Shown here: piece after piece, positions 20,149 through 28,738 of the stretch
How the letters are laid out: each line of letters opens with the position of its first letter
Numbering within the stretch: position 1 is the stretch's first letter
Source: Paracoccus luteus
GTDB lineage: Bacteria; Pseudomonadota; Alphaproteobacteria; Rhodobacterales; Rhodobacteraceae
NCBI RefSeq assembly: GCF_004522155.1
Contig: NZ_SDEA01000006.1
Location: forward strand, 72,891 to 136,890
Direction of reading: 5' to 3'
Length of the DNA: 64,000 bases
The notes under the pieces: model-generated
Told to the model about the DNA's origin: nothing
Seen by the model: the letters and a program-made list of their open reading frames with translations, nothing else
The model's database searches: none
Position numbers and translations under genes: made by a program

Positions 20149-20939
20149 CCCGCGGCCCGGGTGAACAGCCGGTCAAAGTTGGCCGAGGTCTGCGCCGCGA
20201 ACGCCTCGGGCGTCAGGCCATAGATTTCGGCGCCCGCGCGGGCGGTGTGGGCGACGAACGCCGGTTCGTTGCGCTTGCCGCGGTGGGGCGGCGGCGCAAG
20301 ATAGGGGGCGTCGGTCTCGACCAGCACCCGGTCGACCGGCGCTGCGGCAAAGATCGCGCGGATGTCGGCAGATCGCGGAAAGGCCGCGATGCCCGACATC
20401 GACAGGTAAAATCCCAGCCCCAGCGCCGTTTCCGCCAGCGCGGGCCCCGAGGTATAGCAGTGCATCACGCAGGAAAACGCCCCCGCCGCGTGTTCGCGCG
20501 CCAGGATGCGCGCCATGTCGTCGTCGGCGCCGCGCGAATGGATGATCAGCGGCAGGCCGGTCCGGCGCGCGGCCTCGATATGGATCAGCAGGCTTTCCTG
20601 CTGGATGGGGGCGCTGTCGGCGGTATAGTGGTAATCCAGCCCGGTCTCGCCGATGCCGACGAACTTGGGATGCGCGGACAGCGCCGTCAGTTGATCGACC
20701 GTGACCAGCGGCTCGTCCGCCGCCGACATCGGGTGGGTTCCGGCGGCATAGAAGACGCCGTCATGCGCCTCGGCCAGCGCGCGGACCTGGGGTTCCTGGC
20801 GCAGGCGGGTGCAGATGGTGACCATCCGCGTCACCCCGGCGGCGCGGGCGCGGGCGACCAGTTCGGCGTGCTGGCCGTCGAAATCGGGGAAATCAAGGTG
20901 GCAGTGGCTGTCGACCAGGGCCGGCTGGGTATGGGTCAT
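20145..20939 (-). CDS. TatD family metal-dependent hydrolase
   Basis: Cytosolic TIM-barrel DNase/deoxyribonuclease-type hydrolase, 264 residues. Metal ligands are seen in DSHCHLDF, ETGLDYHY, HSRGADDDM, MHCYTSG and ETDAPYLAPPPHRGKRNEP. This is the TatD/YcfH subfamily that commonly follows holB. It starts with ATG 4 bp after the holB stop and overlaps the MBL gene by 4 bp. Confidence 0.94.
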   Translation of the reverse strand: MTHTQPALVDSHCHLDFPDFDGQHAELVARARAAGVTRMVTICTRLRQEPQVRALAEAHDGVFYAAGTHPMSAADEPLVTVDQLTALSAHPKFVGIGETGLDYHYTADSAPIQQESLLIHIEAARRTGLPLIIHSRGADDDMARILAREHAAGAFSCVMHCYTSGPALAETALGLGFYLSMSGIAAFPRSADIRAIFAAAPVDRVLVETDAPYLAPPPHRGKRNEPAFVAHTARAGAEIYGLTPEAFAAQTSANFDRLFTRAAG

Positions 20940-20943
20940 CGGG

Positions 20944-22047
20944 TCATCCTTGGCCCGTGGCGTCGCCGGCCTCGGGTCCCTGCGCCAGGGTCATCAGCAT
21001 ATCCATCACCAGCGCCGCAGGGTCAAGGTTGACCGCACGCCCGCGCCGGGCGCGGGCCGACAGCGCCGCCTGCGCCGCCGCCCAGCCGCGCGCCGCGCGG
21101 TCGTCGGGCGACAGCCGGGCCAGCGCCGCGCCCTCGCCATCCGCAGCCTCGGGCAGGGGCGGGCCCATCAGCCCGGCGCGCGCCGCCCGCGCAAGGAACC
21201 GGTCCAGCAGCGTCATCGTCAGGTCGAACGGATCGCCCGCGGCCGAGGCGCGGCCGCCCGCCGCGTCGGCCAGCGCCGCCGCGCGGGGCCGGTCCATCCG
21301 GGGCAGGGTGGCGAACAGATCGACGATCTGCTGATAGCGTTCCAGCCCGTCCTGTCCGGCCAGGCGCAATGCCTCGCCCACCGACCCGCCGGCCAGCGCG
21401 GCCAGCCGCGCGGGATCGCCCGCGACGTCCAGCGGCCCCAGCGCCGCGGCCATCGCATCGGGCGACAGCGGCGCCAGCCGCAGTTCGCGGCAGCGCGACC
21501 GGATCGTCGGCAGCAGCCGCGCCGGCTGATGCGCGACCAGCAGCAGGACGGCATCGCGCGGCGGCTCTTCCAGCAGCTTGAGGACCGCGTTCGCGGCCGA
21601 GGGGTTCATCTCGTCGGCGGCGTCGATGATGGCGACGCGCCGCCCGCCCTCGGCCGCGCTCATCTGGAAGAAGGACAGCAGGCGGCGGATCTCGTCCACC
21701 GTGATCTCGGCCCGCAGGCGGCCGGTCTTTTCGTCGGCCCCGCGGCGGACCAGATGCAGGCGCGGTTCCGAAAGCGCCAGCACGCGGCGCGCGACCGGGT
21801 GATCGGGCGCGACGGACAGGTCGGGGGCGGTGCCGCCCGCCAGCAGCCAGCGCGCCATCGCCCATGCCAGCGTCGCCTTGCCGGTCCCGCGCGGGCCGGT
21901 GATCAGCCATCCGTGATGCAGGCGCCGGGACAGCGCCGCGCCTGCGAAATCGGCGATGGCGCTGTTCTGCCCGAAGACGCGCGGCGTCTCGCGCGGGTGG
22001 GGCGCGCCGGGGACGCGGTCGGGTTCAGGCGCGGCGTCGTCGGTCAT
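20944..22047 (-). CDS. holB: DNA polymerase III subunit delta prime
   Basis: Clamp-loader subunit that works with DnaX (encoded elsewhere in this window) and delta to load the sliding clamp. The 367-residue protein has the AAA+ layout with a degenerate P-loop GPRGTGKATLAW, in which Ala replaces the usual Thr/Ser after Lys. The switch region VAIIDAADEMNPSAANAVLKLLEEPP and a sensor region IRSRCRELRLAPL are also seen. The ATG overlaps the tmk stop by 4 bp, and tatD follows. Confidence 0.94.
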   Translation of the reverse strand: MTDDAAPEPDRVPGAPHPRETPRVFGQNSAIADFAGAALSRRLHHGWLITGPRGTGKATLAWAMARWLLAGGTAPDLSVAPDHPVARRVLALSEPRLHLVRRGADEKTGRLRAEITVDEIRRLLSFFQMSAAEGGRRVAIIDAADEMNPSAANAVLKLLEEPPRDAVLLLVAHQPARLLPTIRSRCRELRLAPLSPDAMAAALGPLDVAGDPARLAALAGGSVGEALRLAGQDGLERYQQIVDLFATLPRMDRPRAAALADAAGGRASAAGDPFDLTMTLLDRFLARAARAGLMGPPLPEAADGEGAALARLSPDDRAARGWAAAQAALSARARRGRAVNLDPAALVMDMLMTLAQGPEAGDATGQG

Positions 22048-22748
22048 CGCAGGGCGGCAGGCAGCGCCGCGCGGACGCGCGCTGCGACGATGTCGGGGTC
22101 GCCGCTTCCGTCGATCAGGCGCACGCGGGCAGGAAACTCGAAGGCCAGTGTGCGGAACCCGTCGCGCAGCGCCAGCTGGAACGGCAGGCCCATCGATTCG
22201 AACCGGTCCTCGGCATCGCCGGAACCAGGGGCGCTGGCCGCCGTCGCGACGGCATGGGCCGCGCCGCGAACACCGGGCGCGACCACGGCCGCCGTGGCAA
22301 GCATCGCCGCCTGCCGCATCGAGGTGCGGGCCAAAGCCTCGGCCGGGTCGAGGTCGATGACCAGCGTCAGGTCCGGCTCGACCCCGATCACCAGCGCGTG
22401 CAGGGCATCGACCAGCGCCCGCAGCTCGCCGCGGGCGGCGCCCTGATAGACGCGGCTGGAATCGGCGAAACGATCGGTCACCACGACCGCGCCGCGGGCC
22501 AGCGCGGGGCGGATCGTGCGTTCCAGATGGTCGCGGCGGGCGGCGTTGAACAGCAAAAGCTCGGCTTGCGGGGACCAGCGCTCGCCCCGCCCCTCGACCA
22601 GCAGGCGGCGAATCTCCTCGGCCCCCGGCGAGCCGCCCGGCTCGCGCGTCAGCACGATTTCGCGCCCCGCGGCGCGCAGGTGATCGGCCAGCAGATGCGC
22701 CTGCGTCGACTTGCCGGACCCGTCGATCCCTTCAAGGCTGATGAACAC
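22044..22748 (-). CDS. tmk: Thymidylate kinase, with an Ala-rich insertion in the LID region
   Basis: Phosphorylates dTMP to dTDP (cytosol). P-loop GIDGSGKSTQ, dTMP-binding LTREPGGSPGAEEIR, and TDRFADSSRVYQG with the DRF motif are intact, as is EDRFESMGLPFQ near the LID. The 234-residue length exceeds the usual ~210. The excess is an Ala/Val-rich stretch at about residues 145-176, between the LID arginine and EDRFE. The start is GTG (VFISLEG read as Met). It lies 17 bp downstream of the carboxypeptidase gene in the same operon. Confidence 0.93.
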   Translation of the reverse strand: MFISLEGIDGSGKSTQAHLLADHLRAAGREIVLTREPGGSPGAEEIRRLLVEGRGERWSPQAELLLFNAARRDHLERTIRPALARGAVVVTDRFADSSRVYQGAARGELRALVDALHALVIGVEPDLTLVIDLDPAEALARTSMRQAAMLATAAVVAPGVRGAAHAVATAASAPGSGDAEDRFESMGLPFQLALRDGFRTLAFEFPARVRLIDGSGDPDIVAARVRAALPAALR

Positions 22749-22765
22749 CGCCGGCCCCGGTCGCG

Positions 22766-23908
22766 TCAGCCGCCGGCGGCGGTGACGGCGCGACTGCCCA
22801 GCCGCATCGCCGCCCCGCGCAGCCTTCCCAGCACCCCCGCGCGCGGCACGTCGGTCGCGGCCAGCAGCGGCAGCCGCGATTCCACGGCGCCGGGGATCGT
22901 CACGACCAGATCGCCCAGCCGCTGCCCGGCGGTGATCGGCGCCTCGACCGGGCCGTCGAACACGGCCTCGGCGGCGACGCCGTTTGCGGCGCCGGCGGGG
23001 ATCAGGACGCGCACGCCGTCGGGCGTCGTCAGGGCCACGCGGCCCGACTGGCCCAGCCAGACCGGCGCCTCGGCCACGGTTTCACCTTTGGGAATCAGCG
23101 TCTTCATGGTGAATTGCCGGAAGGCCCAGTTCACGATGCGCTCGGATTCCTCGGCGCGGGCGCGCTCGCTTTCCAGCCCGGCCAGCACGAACACGATGCG
23201 CCGGTCGTCCTGCACGGCCGAACCGACCAGGCCGAATCCCGCCTCGACCGTGTGGCCGGTCTTCAGGCCGTCCGCCCCGATCCCCAGTCCCAGCAGCGGG
23301 TTGCGGTTGCTGCGGTTGGCGGGCGCGCGGTTGTCAAAGGCGTATTCCTGAATGGCGAAGGTCTTGTAGAGTTCGGGGAAATCCGTGATCAGATGCTGCG
23401 CCAGCAGCCCCAGATCATGCGCCGACATGCGGTGGTCGGGCGCGGGCCAGCCCGAGGCGTTGGCGAAGTTCGACTGCGTCAGCCCAAGCGCGCGACCCCG
23501 TTCGGTCATCTGGCGGGAAAACGCCTCCTCGGTGCCGGCCAGCCCCTCGGCCACCACGACGCAGGCGTCGTTGCCCGACAGCACGATGATGCCCTTGATC
23601 AGTTGTTCGACGGTCGGCCGGTCCCGTTCGTTCAGGAACATGGTCGAGCCCTTCATCTCGCGCGCCTTGGTCGAGACGGCAAACTGCGTGTCCATGCTGA
23701 CGCGCCCCTCGTGCAGCGCCTCGAACAGCATATAGACGGTCATCAGCTTGGACATCGACGCGGGCGGCAGCGGCTGGTCGGCGTTCTTTTCCATCAGCAC
23801 GCTGCCGGTGGACATGTCATAGACCCAGGCGGCCTGCGCGTTGGTGTCGAATGCCAGCGCGGGCAGGGGGGCCAGCGCCGCCAGCAGGATCAGAAGAAAT
23901 GCGCGCAT
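22766..23908 (-). CDS. D-alanyl-D-alanine carboxypeptidase (penicillin-binding protein 5/6 type)
   Basis: Periplasmic, probably membrane-anchored, serine peptidase that trims the terminal D-Ala of peptidoglycan stem peptides. Signal peptide 1-19 (ending LPALA). Catalytic motifs are Ser51-Met-Ser-Lys54, Ser110-Gly-Asn112 and Lys215-Thr-Gly217. The PBP5 C-terminal beta domain (about 275-360) precedes an amphipathic Arg/Leu tail suitable for membrane anchoring. AAGGAG sits before the ATG. First gene of the tmk-holB-tatD-MBL-AEC operon. Confidence 0.94.
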   Translation of the reverse strand: MRAFLLILLAALAPLPALAFDTNAQAAWVYDMSTGSVLMEKNADQPLPPASMSKLMTVYMLFEALHEGRVSMDTQFAVSTKAREMKGSTMFLNERDRPTVEQLIKGIIVLSGNDACVVVAEGLAGTEEAFSRQMTERGRALGLTQSNFANASGWPAPDHRMSAHDLGLLAQHLITDFPELYKTFAIQEYAFDNRAPANRSNRNPLLGLGIGADGLKTGHTVEAGFGLVGSAVQDDRRIVFVLAGLESERARAEESERIVNWAFRQFTMKTLIPKGETVAEAPVWLGQSGRVALTTPDGVRVLIPAGAANGVAAEAVFDGPVEAPITAGQRLGDLVVTIPGAVESRLPLLAATDVPRAGVLGRLRGAAMRLGSRAVTAAGG

Positions 23909-24093
23909 CGGTCGCTCCTTCGGCTGTTCAGGCGAGGGTTACAGGAACCAGGCCCCCCCCGCAACAAAGCAGGGAGGTCAGGGTTACCAGTCTGTTAACC
24001 GACTGATTCACATAAAATTATCTGGAATGTTCGCTTTGTGTTTCGACGCCGCTGCGCTAGCGACGGCCTGTGCAGAACACAAGGGAATTGATC

Positions 24094-24459
24094 ATGAAAC
24101 GTCTTGTTGCCGTCGCCGCCGCGGTCGCGACGCTGTCCGCCTGTGCCGACAAAAGCGACAGCATCGCGGCGGCCTATGTCTCGCCCATGAACTATCAGGG
24201 CATGTCCTGCCCCCAATTGGCCGAGGAGGCGCAGCGCGTCGCCGTGCGCGCCCAGCAGGCCGCGCAGGTCCAGGACAAGAAGGCGTCGAACGACGCCGCG
24301 GCCACGGCCGTCAGCCTGGTCCTGTTCTGGCCGGCCGCCTTCATGATCAAGGGTGACGGGCAGACGGCGGCCGAGGTGTCGCGGCTGAAAGGCGAAATGC
24401 AGGCGCTGGAGCAGGCGAACATCCAGCGGAAATGCGGCATCACCTTCCGCCGCGGCTAG
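24094..24459 (+). CDS. Small putative lipoprotein of unknown function
   Basis: A 121-residue protein with a lipoprotein-type signal (KRLVAVAAAVATLSAC), followed by YQGMSCPQLAEEAQRV, one hydrophobic stretch (TAVSLVLFWPAAFMIKG) and a helical ELKGEM-like segment ending with CGITFRRG. Similar short lipoproteins occur in many Rhodobacteraceae; I do not know a function. The ATG at 24094 has AAGGGA upstream and is preferred over a start 24 bp earlier. Its TAG stop shares the tetranucleotide CTAG with the convergent tdk stop. Confidence 0.75.
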   Translation: MKRLVAVAAAVATLSACADKSDSIAAAYVSPMNYQGMSCPQLAEEAQRVAVRAQQAAQVQDKKASNDAAATAVSLVLFWPAAFMIKGDGQTAAEVSRLKGEMQALEQANIQRKCGITFRRG

Positions 24460-25028
24460 CGCCCCATCGCGGCGCGCCAGTGGCGGCGGCAAAGCGAGAC
24501 ATAGCTCTCGTTGCCGCCGATCTGGATCTGCGCGCCCTCGTGCAGCGGCTCGCCGTCGGGACCAAGGCGGACCACCATCGTGGCCTTGCGCCCGCAATGG
24601 CAGATGGTGCGAACCTCGCGCAGGTCGTCGGCAAGCGCCAGCAGCGCGGCCGACCCCGGAAACAGCGCGCCGCGGAAATCGGTGCGCAGCCCATAGGCCA
24701 TCACCGGCTGGTCAAGGTCGTCGGCGACCTGCGCCAACTGCCAGACCTGCCCGGCCGTCAGGAACTGCGCCTCGTCCACGAAGATGCAGGCGCAGCCTGC
24801 GCCCCGGTCGCGCACCAGCGCAAACAGGTCGGTCTCGGGGCCAAAACCGGTGGCGGGTTCCGAGATGCCGATGCGGCTGGCGATGCGCCCGGCGCCCGCG
24901 CGCTGGTCCAGCGCCGCCGTCAGCAGCAGCGTGGCCATCCCCCGTTCGCGGTAATTCCACGACGCCTGCAGCAGCAGCGTGCTTTTGCCGGCGTTCATGG
25001 TCGAATAATGGAAATACAGCTTGGCCAT
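24456..25028 (-). CDS. tdk: Thymidine kinase (type II)
   Basis: Salvage enzyme converting thymidine to dTMP (cytosol), 190 residues. P-loop STMNAGKSTLLLQ, the second motif FVDEAQFL (Walker B, DEAQ), the zinc-ribbon cysteines TICHCGRKA, and SLCRRHWR with the remaining Cys/His near the C-terminus, and the Tyr-containing GGNESYVSLC lasso end all match the family. MAKLYFHYS is taken as the start; an ATG 9 bp upstream is possible. Confidence 0.95.
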   Translation of the reverse strand: MAKLYFHYSTMNAGKSTLLLQASWNYRERGMATLLLTAALDQRAGAGRIASRIGISEPATGFGPETDLFALVRDRGAGCACIFVDEAQFLTAGQVWQLAQVADDLDQPVMAYGLRTDFRGALFPGSAALLALADDLREVRTICHCGRKATMVVRLGPDGEPLHEGAQIQIGGNESYVSLCRRHWRAAMGR

Positions 25029-25118
25029 GCATGCCATCTGCCAAAGGCGCGGTTCCCCGGCAAGATGCCGATCCTGCCGGGGAACGCTTCAACAAACGCG
25101 CGGGGACGGGTGGTCCGC

Positions 25119-26537
25119 TCAGCGTTGGCCGGATTTCGGCGCGCGCGACGGGCGGCGGGCCGGGCGCTTGCGCAACGGGTCGGCCGTCATCGCGGGCTTG
25201 CCGCCGACCTTGCGCGCGGCCGGCACGGGGCCGACCGGCGGCTCGCCGCCCACGACGGGGATCACGGCCTTGATCGCCTTTTCGACGGCCCGCAGTTCGC
25301 CGATCTCGGCGGGGGCGCAGAACGCGACCGCGCGGCCGTCGCGCCCGGCCCGCGCGGTGCGGCCGATGCGGTGGACATAGTTTTCCGGCACGTTCGGCAG
25401 GTCATAGTTATAGATGTGCGCGACCTGCGGGATATCCAGCCCACGGGCCGCCACGTCCGTCGCCACCAGCACCTGCGTTTCCTCGGCGCGGAACGACGCC
25501 AGCGCCCGTTCGCGCTGGCCCTGGCTCTTGTTGCCGTGGATCGCCGCCACCTTGAAGCCCCATTTCTGCAGCAGCGTGGAAAGCTTTTCCGACCCGTGCT
25601 TGGTGCGGCCAAAGACGATCGCCAGCTCGCCCGGATGCTTCGACAGATATTCCGCCAGCAGCGCGGCCTTGTCGCCCTGGTTCACGAAATGCACGCCCTG
25701 GTCGATCTTGTCGGCGGGGCGGCCCGGCGGGTTCGCCTCGACCCGGACGGGTTCCTGCAGATAGCTGTCGGCCAGTTCTTCCATCAGCTTGGGCATGGTG
25801 GCGGAAAACAGCAGCGTCTGGCGGTCGGCCGGCAGCAGCTTGGCGATGCGGCGCAGCGCGTGGATAAAGCCGATGTCCAGCATCTGGTCGGCCTCGTCCA
25901 GCACCAGATAGCGGGTGTCGTCGAAGCGGATCGCCCGGCGCTCGATCAGGTCGATCAGGCGGCCGGGGGTGGCGATCAGCACGTCCACGCCACGCGCAAG
26001 GCGGTCAACCTGCACGTTGATCGACGCGCCGCCGACCACGCGGAACGCGCGGATGCCGGTGCCGTGGGCGAAGGATTCGACGTTCTTGGCGATCTGGGTG
26101 GCCAGTTCGCGGGTGGGCGCCAGGATCAGCGCGCGGCAGGTGCCCGGTTCCGGGCGCTTGCCCGCCACCAGCAGCCGCGTCAGCATCGGCAGCGAGAATG
26201 CGGCCGTCTTGCCGGTCCCGGTCTGCGCCAGCCCCAGCAGGTCGCGGCCCGCCACGATCGAGGGGATCGCCTGCGCCTGGATCGGCGTCGGCTCGGCCAG
26301 CCCCAAATCGGGCAGGTTGATCGCCACGCGCGGGTCGATGCCCATCCGCGTGAACGGCGTGTCCATGTCGGGGATCGCGCGGCGGATAAAGGGTTCGGCC
26401 TCGGCCGGGCCACGCTTGCGCGCGCCGCGCTTGGCCATGAAGCCTTCGGATTTCGGCTTGGCGGCCGCGCCAGCCGAGGCGTTGCGGTCGAACCGCGGCT
26501 TGCCCGGGCGCGCCGGGCGGGTGTCGGTCATCGTCAT
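25119..26537 (-). CDS. DEAD-box RNA helicase (RhlE-like)
   Basis: ATP-dependent RNA helicase, 472 residues, cytosolic; likely involved in ribosome assembly or RNA decay. The N-terminal extension of ~45 residues is basic. Motifs follow in order: Q-motif PTPIQAQAIP, motif I AQTGTGKT, Ia PTRELA, II DEAD, III SAT, a VATDVAARGLD segment and VI HRIGRTARAG. A basic C-terminal tail ends RPSRAPKSGQR. The start MTMTDTRPARP has AGGA 8 nt upstream. The gene has an unusually long ~250-bp upstream gap containing palindromes. Confidence 0.93.
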   Translation of the reverse strand: MTMTDTRPARPGKPRFDRNASAGAAAKPKSEGFMAKRGARKRGPAEAEPFIRRAIPDMDTPFTRMGIDPRVAINLPDLGLAEPTPIQAQAIPSIVAGRDLLGLAQTGTGKTAAFSLPMLTRLLVAGKRPEPGTCRALILAPTRELATQIAKNVESFAHGTGIRAFRVVGGASINVQVDRLARGVDVLIATPGRLIDLIERRAIRFDDTRYLVLDEADQMLDIGFIHALRRIAKLLPADRQTLLFSATMPKLMEELADSYLQEPVRVEANPPGRPADKIDQGVHFVNQGDKAALLAEYLSKHPGELAIVFGRTKHGSEKLSTLLQKWGFKVAAIHGNKSQGQRERALASFRAEETQVLVATDVAARGLDIPQVAHIYNYDLPNVPENYVHRIGRTARAGRDGRAVAFCAPAEIGELRAVEKAIKAVIPVVGGEPPVGPVPAARKVGGKPAMTADPLRKRPARRPSRAPKSGQR

Positions 26538-26791
26538 CGTTCGTTCCTGAAACGCGTCGGCCCCCGTATCGGGCCGCACGCATTGGCCCCGCGGGGCCGA
26601 TGGGCCGCGACGGGACAGACGTAAGGGCGCGGGTCAGATACGAAACCCGCCGGCAACCCTTGCGTGACCTGGGAACCAATGAAGCGTCGGGCCCTGGCAG
26701 GAAACCTGCGGCTGCTCACGCGGCAGCGGACGGCGACTGGCAACAGATGGGCTGCAACGCCCCCCGAGTCAACCCGCAGCGCGCCGCAAAT
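26538..26791 (-). other. 254-bp intergenic leader of the DEAD-box gene with palindromes
   Basis: No ORF is supported here. On the DEAD-box side it contains a perfect 14-bp palindrome GGCCCCGCGGGGCC (26585-26598) and a second GGCCC/GGGCC stem nearer the start codon. Both would fold in the 5' leader of the helicase mRNA. I see no convincing promoter hexamers. Confidence 0.4.
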
Positions 26792-27241
26792 TCAGGCGCG
26801 GTCGGTGGTGTCCATCCAGATCGTCACCGGACCGTCGTTGACCAGCGCCACGCGCATGTCCGCGCCGAACTCTCCGGTCGCGACCGGCAGGCCCTGATCG
26901 CGCAAGGCCGCGGCAAAGCGCAGATACAGCGCCTCGCCCACATCCGGCGGGGCGGCGGTGGAAAAACCCGGCCGGTTGCCGGTGCGGGTGTCCGCCGCCA
27001 GCGTGAACTGGCTGACGACCAGCACCGCGCCGCCGGTGTCCAGGACCGAGCGGTTCATCCTGCCCGCATCGTCGCTGAAGATGCGCAGCCGGGCGATGCG
27101 GCCGGCCAGCCTGTCGGCCTGCGCCGCGTCGTCGCCCTGCATTGCGCAGACCAGCACCAGCAGCCCCGCGCCGATGCGGCCGGTGGACCGGCCCGCGACG
27201 GTCACCTCGGCCTCGGTCACGCGCTGGACCAGCGCCCTCAT
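26792..27241 (-). CDS. dtd: D-aminoacyl-tRNA deacylase
   Basis: Removes D-amino acids (and glycine) mischarged on tRNA. The 149-residue protein starts [15 protein letters not shown], and has the catalytic-region motifs [18 protein letters not shown] (GPQSQFTL-like) and the C-terminal [11 protein letters not shown] (NxGPVT), the Gly-cis-Pro element of DTD. Its ATG overlaps the stop of the upstream YeeE/YedE gene (ATGA), an unusual translational link between a sulphur transporter and tRNA quality control. Confidence 0.95.
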   Translation of the reverse strand: MRALVQRVTEAEVTVAGRSTGRIGAGLLVLVCAMQGDDAAQADRLAGRIARLRIFSDDAGRMNRSVLDTGGAVLVVSQFTLAADTRTGNRPGFSTAAPPDVGEALYLRFAAALRDQGLPVATGEFGADMRVALVNDGPVTIWMDTTDRA

Positions 27242-27651
27242 CCCAGCCACCGGGCGGCGCGCATGCCCGCCAGCATCGCCGCGACGAACAGCGCGACACC
27301 CGCCCCGCCGGTCAACAGCGAGGCGGCGGCCGGGCCGGGGCAATAGCCCGCCAGCCCCCAACCCAAGCCGAACAGCGCCGCGCCTCCTAACAGCCGCGCG
27401 TCAAGCCGGGCCGCTGCGGGGCCGGGCATCGGGTCGCCGGTGGCGGCCCGGTCCAGCCGGGCGGCCACGCGCCAGCCGACCGCCATCACGCCGACCGCCC
27501 CGGCCATGACAAAGGCCAGCGTGGGATCCCATGCCCCGAACAGGTCCAGAAACCCCCGCACCTTGCCGGGGTCGGTCATGCCCGAAACGACCAGCCCCGC
27601 GCCGAACAGCGCGCCGGTCAGCAGGGCGATGACGATGCGCATCGCCATCAT
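27238..27651 (-). CDS. YeeE/YedE half-transporter, second gene
   Basis: Inner-membrane protein of 137 residues with about four helices. It has the [27 protein letters not shown] block and [10 protein letters not shown], both typical of the C-terminal half of YeeE/YedE (TsuA-type thiosulphate/sulphur) transporters. The ATG overlaps the TGA of the preceding half (ATGATGA context), so the two halves are presumably made together and pair into one transporter. It is coupled in turn to dtd. Confidence 0.88.
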   Translation of the reverse strand: MMAMRIVIALLTGALFGAGLVVSGMTDPGKVRGFLDLFGAWDPTLAFVMAGAVGVMAVGWRVAARLDRAATGDPMPGPAAARLDARLLGGAALFGLGWGLAGYCPGPAAASLLTGGAGVALFVAAMLAGMRAARWLG

Positions 27652-28070
27652 GCCCACCCCGCCCAGCGGGCCAGCAGGACGCCAGCGACCCCGGATGCGA
27701 CATAGGTCAGCGTGGCCGCGATCCCGCGCGGGGCCAGCCGCGACACCCCGCAGACCCCGTGACCCGACGTGCAGCCGTTCGCCAACCGCGAGCCGAACCC
27801 GACCAGCAGCCCCGCGAGGATCAGCACCGGCCAGCCGACCACCGGCGCGAACGCCGGCCCCGGCCCCAGCTGGACCAGCAGCGCGGGCACCAGGACCAGC
27901 CCCGCGACGAAGGCCGCGCGCTCGGCCCGGCGGGCTGAGGGCGCGGGCGCGATCAGCCCGGCGATCAGCCCGCTGGCCCCCATCACCTGGCCCATGCCGA
28001 TCAGAAAGACGGCCGCGGCCGCGCCGATCATCAGCCCGCCCAGCAGGCCCAGCAGCCAGTCCAAAGGCAT
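27648..28070 (-). CDS. YeeE/YedE half-transporter, first gene
   Basis: Inner-membrane protein of 140 residues with about four helices, opening MPLDWLLGLLGGLMIGAAAA. GSRLANGCTSGHGVCGVSRL carries the conserved Cys residues that line the sulphur path in YeeE/YedE proteins. Together with the next gene it reconstitutes a full-length transporter, comparable to two-gene PmpA/PmpB-like pairs. An inverted repeat 35 bp upstream may be an operator. No ArsR regulator or persulphide dioxygenase, frequent partners of such pairs, lies next to it. Confidence 0.88.
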   Translation of the reverse strand: MPLDWLLGLLGGLMIGAAAAVFLIGMGQVMGASGLIAGLIAPAPSARRAERAAFVAGLVLVPALLVQLGPGPAFAPVVGWPVLILAGLLVGFGSRLANGCTSGHGVCGVSRLAPRGIAATLTYVASGVAGVLLARWAGWA

Positions 28071-28104
28071 GGCGCCCCCCGTTCCTTCACCTGTCGCAGG
28101 ATAC

Positions 28105-28120
28105 ATTCCGGTTGCGGAAT
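28105..28120 (-). promoter_or_regulatory. Inverted repeat upstream of the YeeE/YedE genes
   Basis: ATTCCG-GTTG-CGGAAT, a perfect 6-bp dyad with a 4-nt spacer, in the gap between the small membrane protein gene and the transporter pair. Size and position suit a dimeric repressor; it does not resemble a terminator with a T-run. The regulator is unknown. Confidence 0.35.
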
Positions 28121-28123
28121 ACG

Positions 28124-28351
28124 TCAACGCCCCAGCATGATCCCCAGCACGACCGCCATCAGCCCCAGCATCGACGCGGCCAGCGCCGCCATGTTGACGG
28201 CGACCACTCGGCCCATCCTTGCACGCATGGCGGCGTCGTCCAGCCGGGCGCGCTTGGCCCGCGCCACGGCCACGATGCACCAGACGATCCCCGCCAGCCC
28301 CGCCGCGGTCAGCGCGGCGCCCCCCCAGATCACCAGGTCAAAGACGGTCAT
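28124..28351 (-). CDS. Small two-helix membrane protein
   Basis: A 75-residue protein with two hydrophobic helices (about residues 4-25 and 47-70) separated by a basic, Arg/Ala-rich loop ARAKRARLDDAAMRARMGR. AAGGAGG just upstream makes the ATG giving MTVFDLVIWGG secure. This kind of protein is common in Rhodobacteraceae genomes, usually unnamed. The longer open frame upstream is not used because it would run into gapR. Confidence 0.7.
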   Translation of the reverse strand: MTVFDLVIWGGAALTAAGLAGIVWCIVAVARAKRARLDDAAMRARMGRVVAVNMAALAASMLGLMAVVLGIMLGR

Positions 28352-28450
28352 GGCGGCCTCCTTCTGCGGTTTGGCGCGCGTTAGCGGCGATTGCGCGGCG
28401 GGGCAAGACGCCCTAGACCACGGCCTCGACCAAGCGAAGGGACACAGCGG

Positions 28451-28699
28451 ATGAGCGACGATCAGGCCTATGGCATCGCGGCGGGCGAACTGCGCCAGTT
28501 CATCGAACAATACGAACAGCTCGACGCCGAGAAAAGCGACGTGGCCGAGCGCCAGAAAGAACTGATGGCCGAGGCCAAGGCGCGCGGCTATGACACCAAG
28601 GTCATGCGCAAGGTCATCGCGCTGCGCAAGCGCGACAAGGACGACATCGCCGAGGAAGAGGCGATCCTGGACATGTACAAGGCCGCGCTGGGCATGTGA
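28451..28699 (+). CDS. gapR: GapR family DNA-binding protein (DUF2312)
   Basis: An 82-residue, largely coiled-coil protein of the alphaproteobacterial GapR family. In Caulobacter it binds overtwisted, AT-rich DNA ahead of replication and transcription machinery and stimulates type II topoisomerases. The family sequence ELRQFIEQYEQLDAEK and YDTKVMRKVIALRKRDKDD is clear. It is transcribed alone, divergent from the small membrane protein and convergent with aroQ. Confidence 0.93.
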   Translation: MSDDQAYGIAAGELRQFIEQYEQLDAEKSDVAERQKELMAEAKARGYDTKVMRKVIALRKRDKDDIAEEEAILDMYKAALGM

Positions 28700-28738
28700 C
28701 CCGCGCCGGGGCGGCGGCAGGGACAGGCCGGGGGAAGG

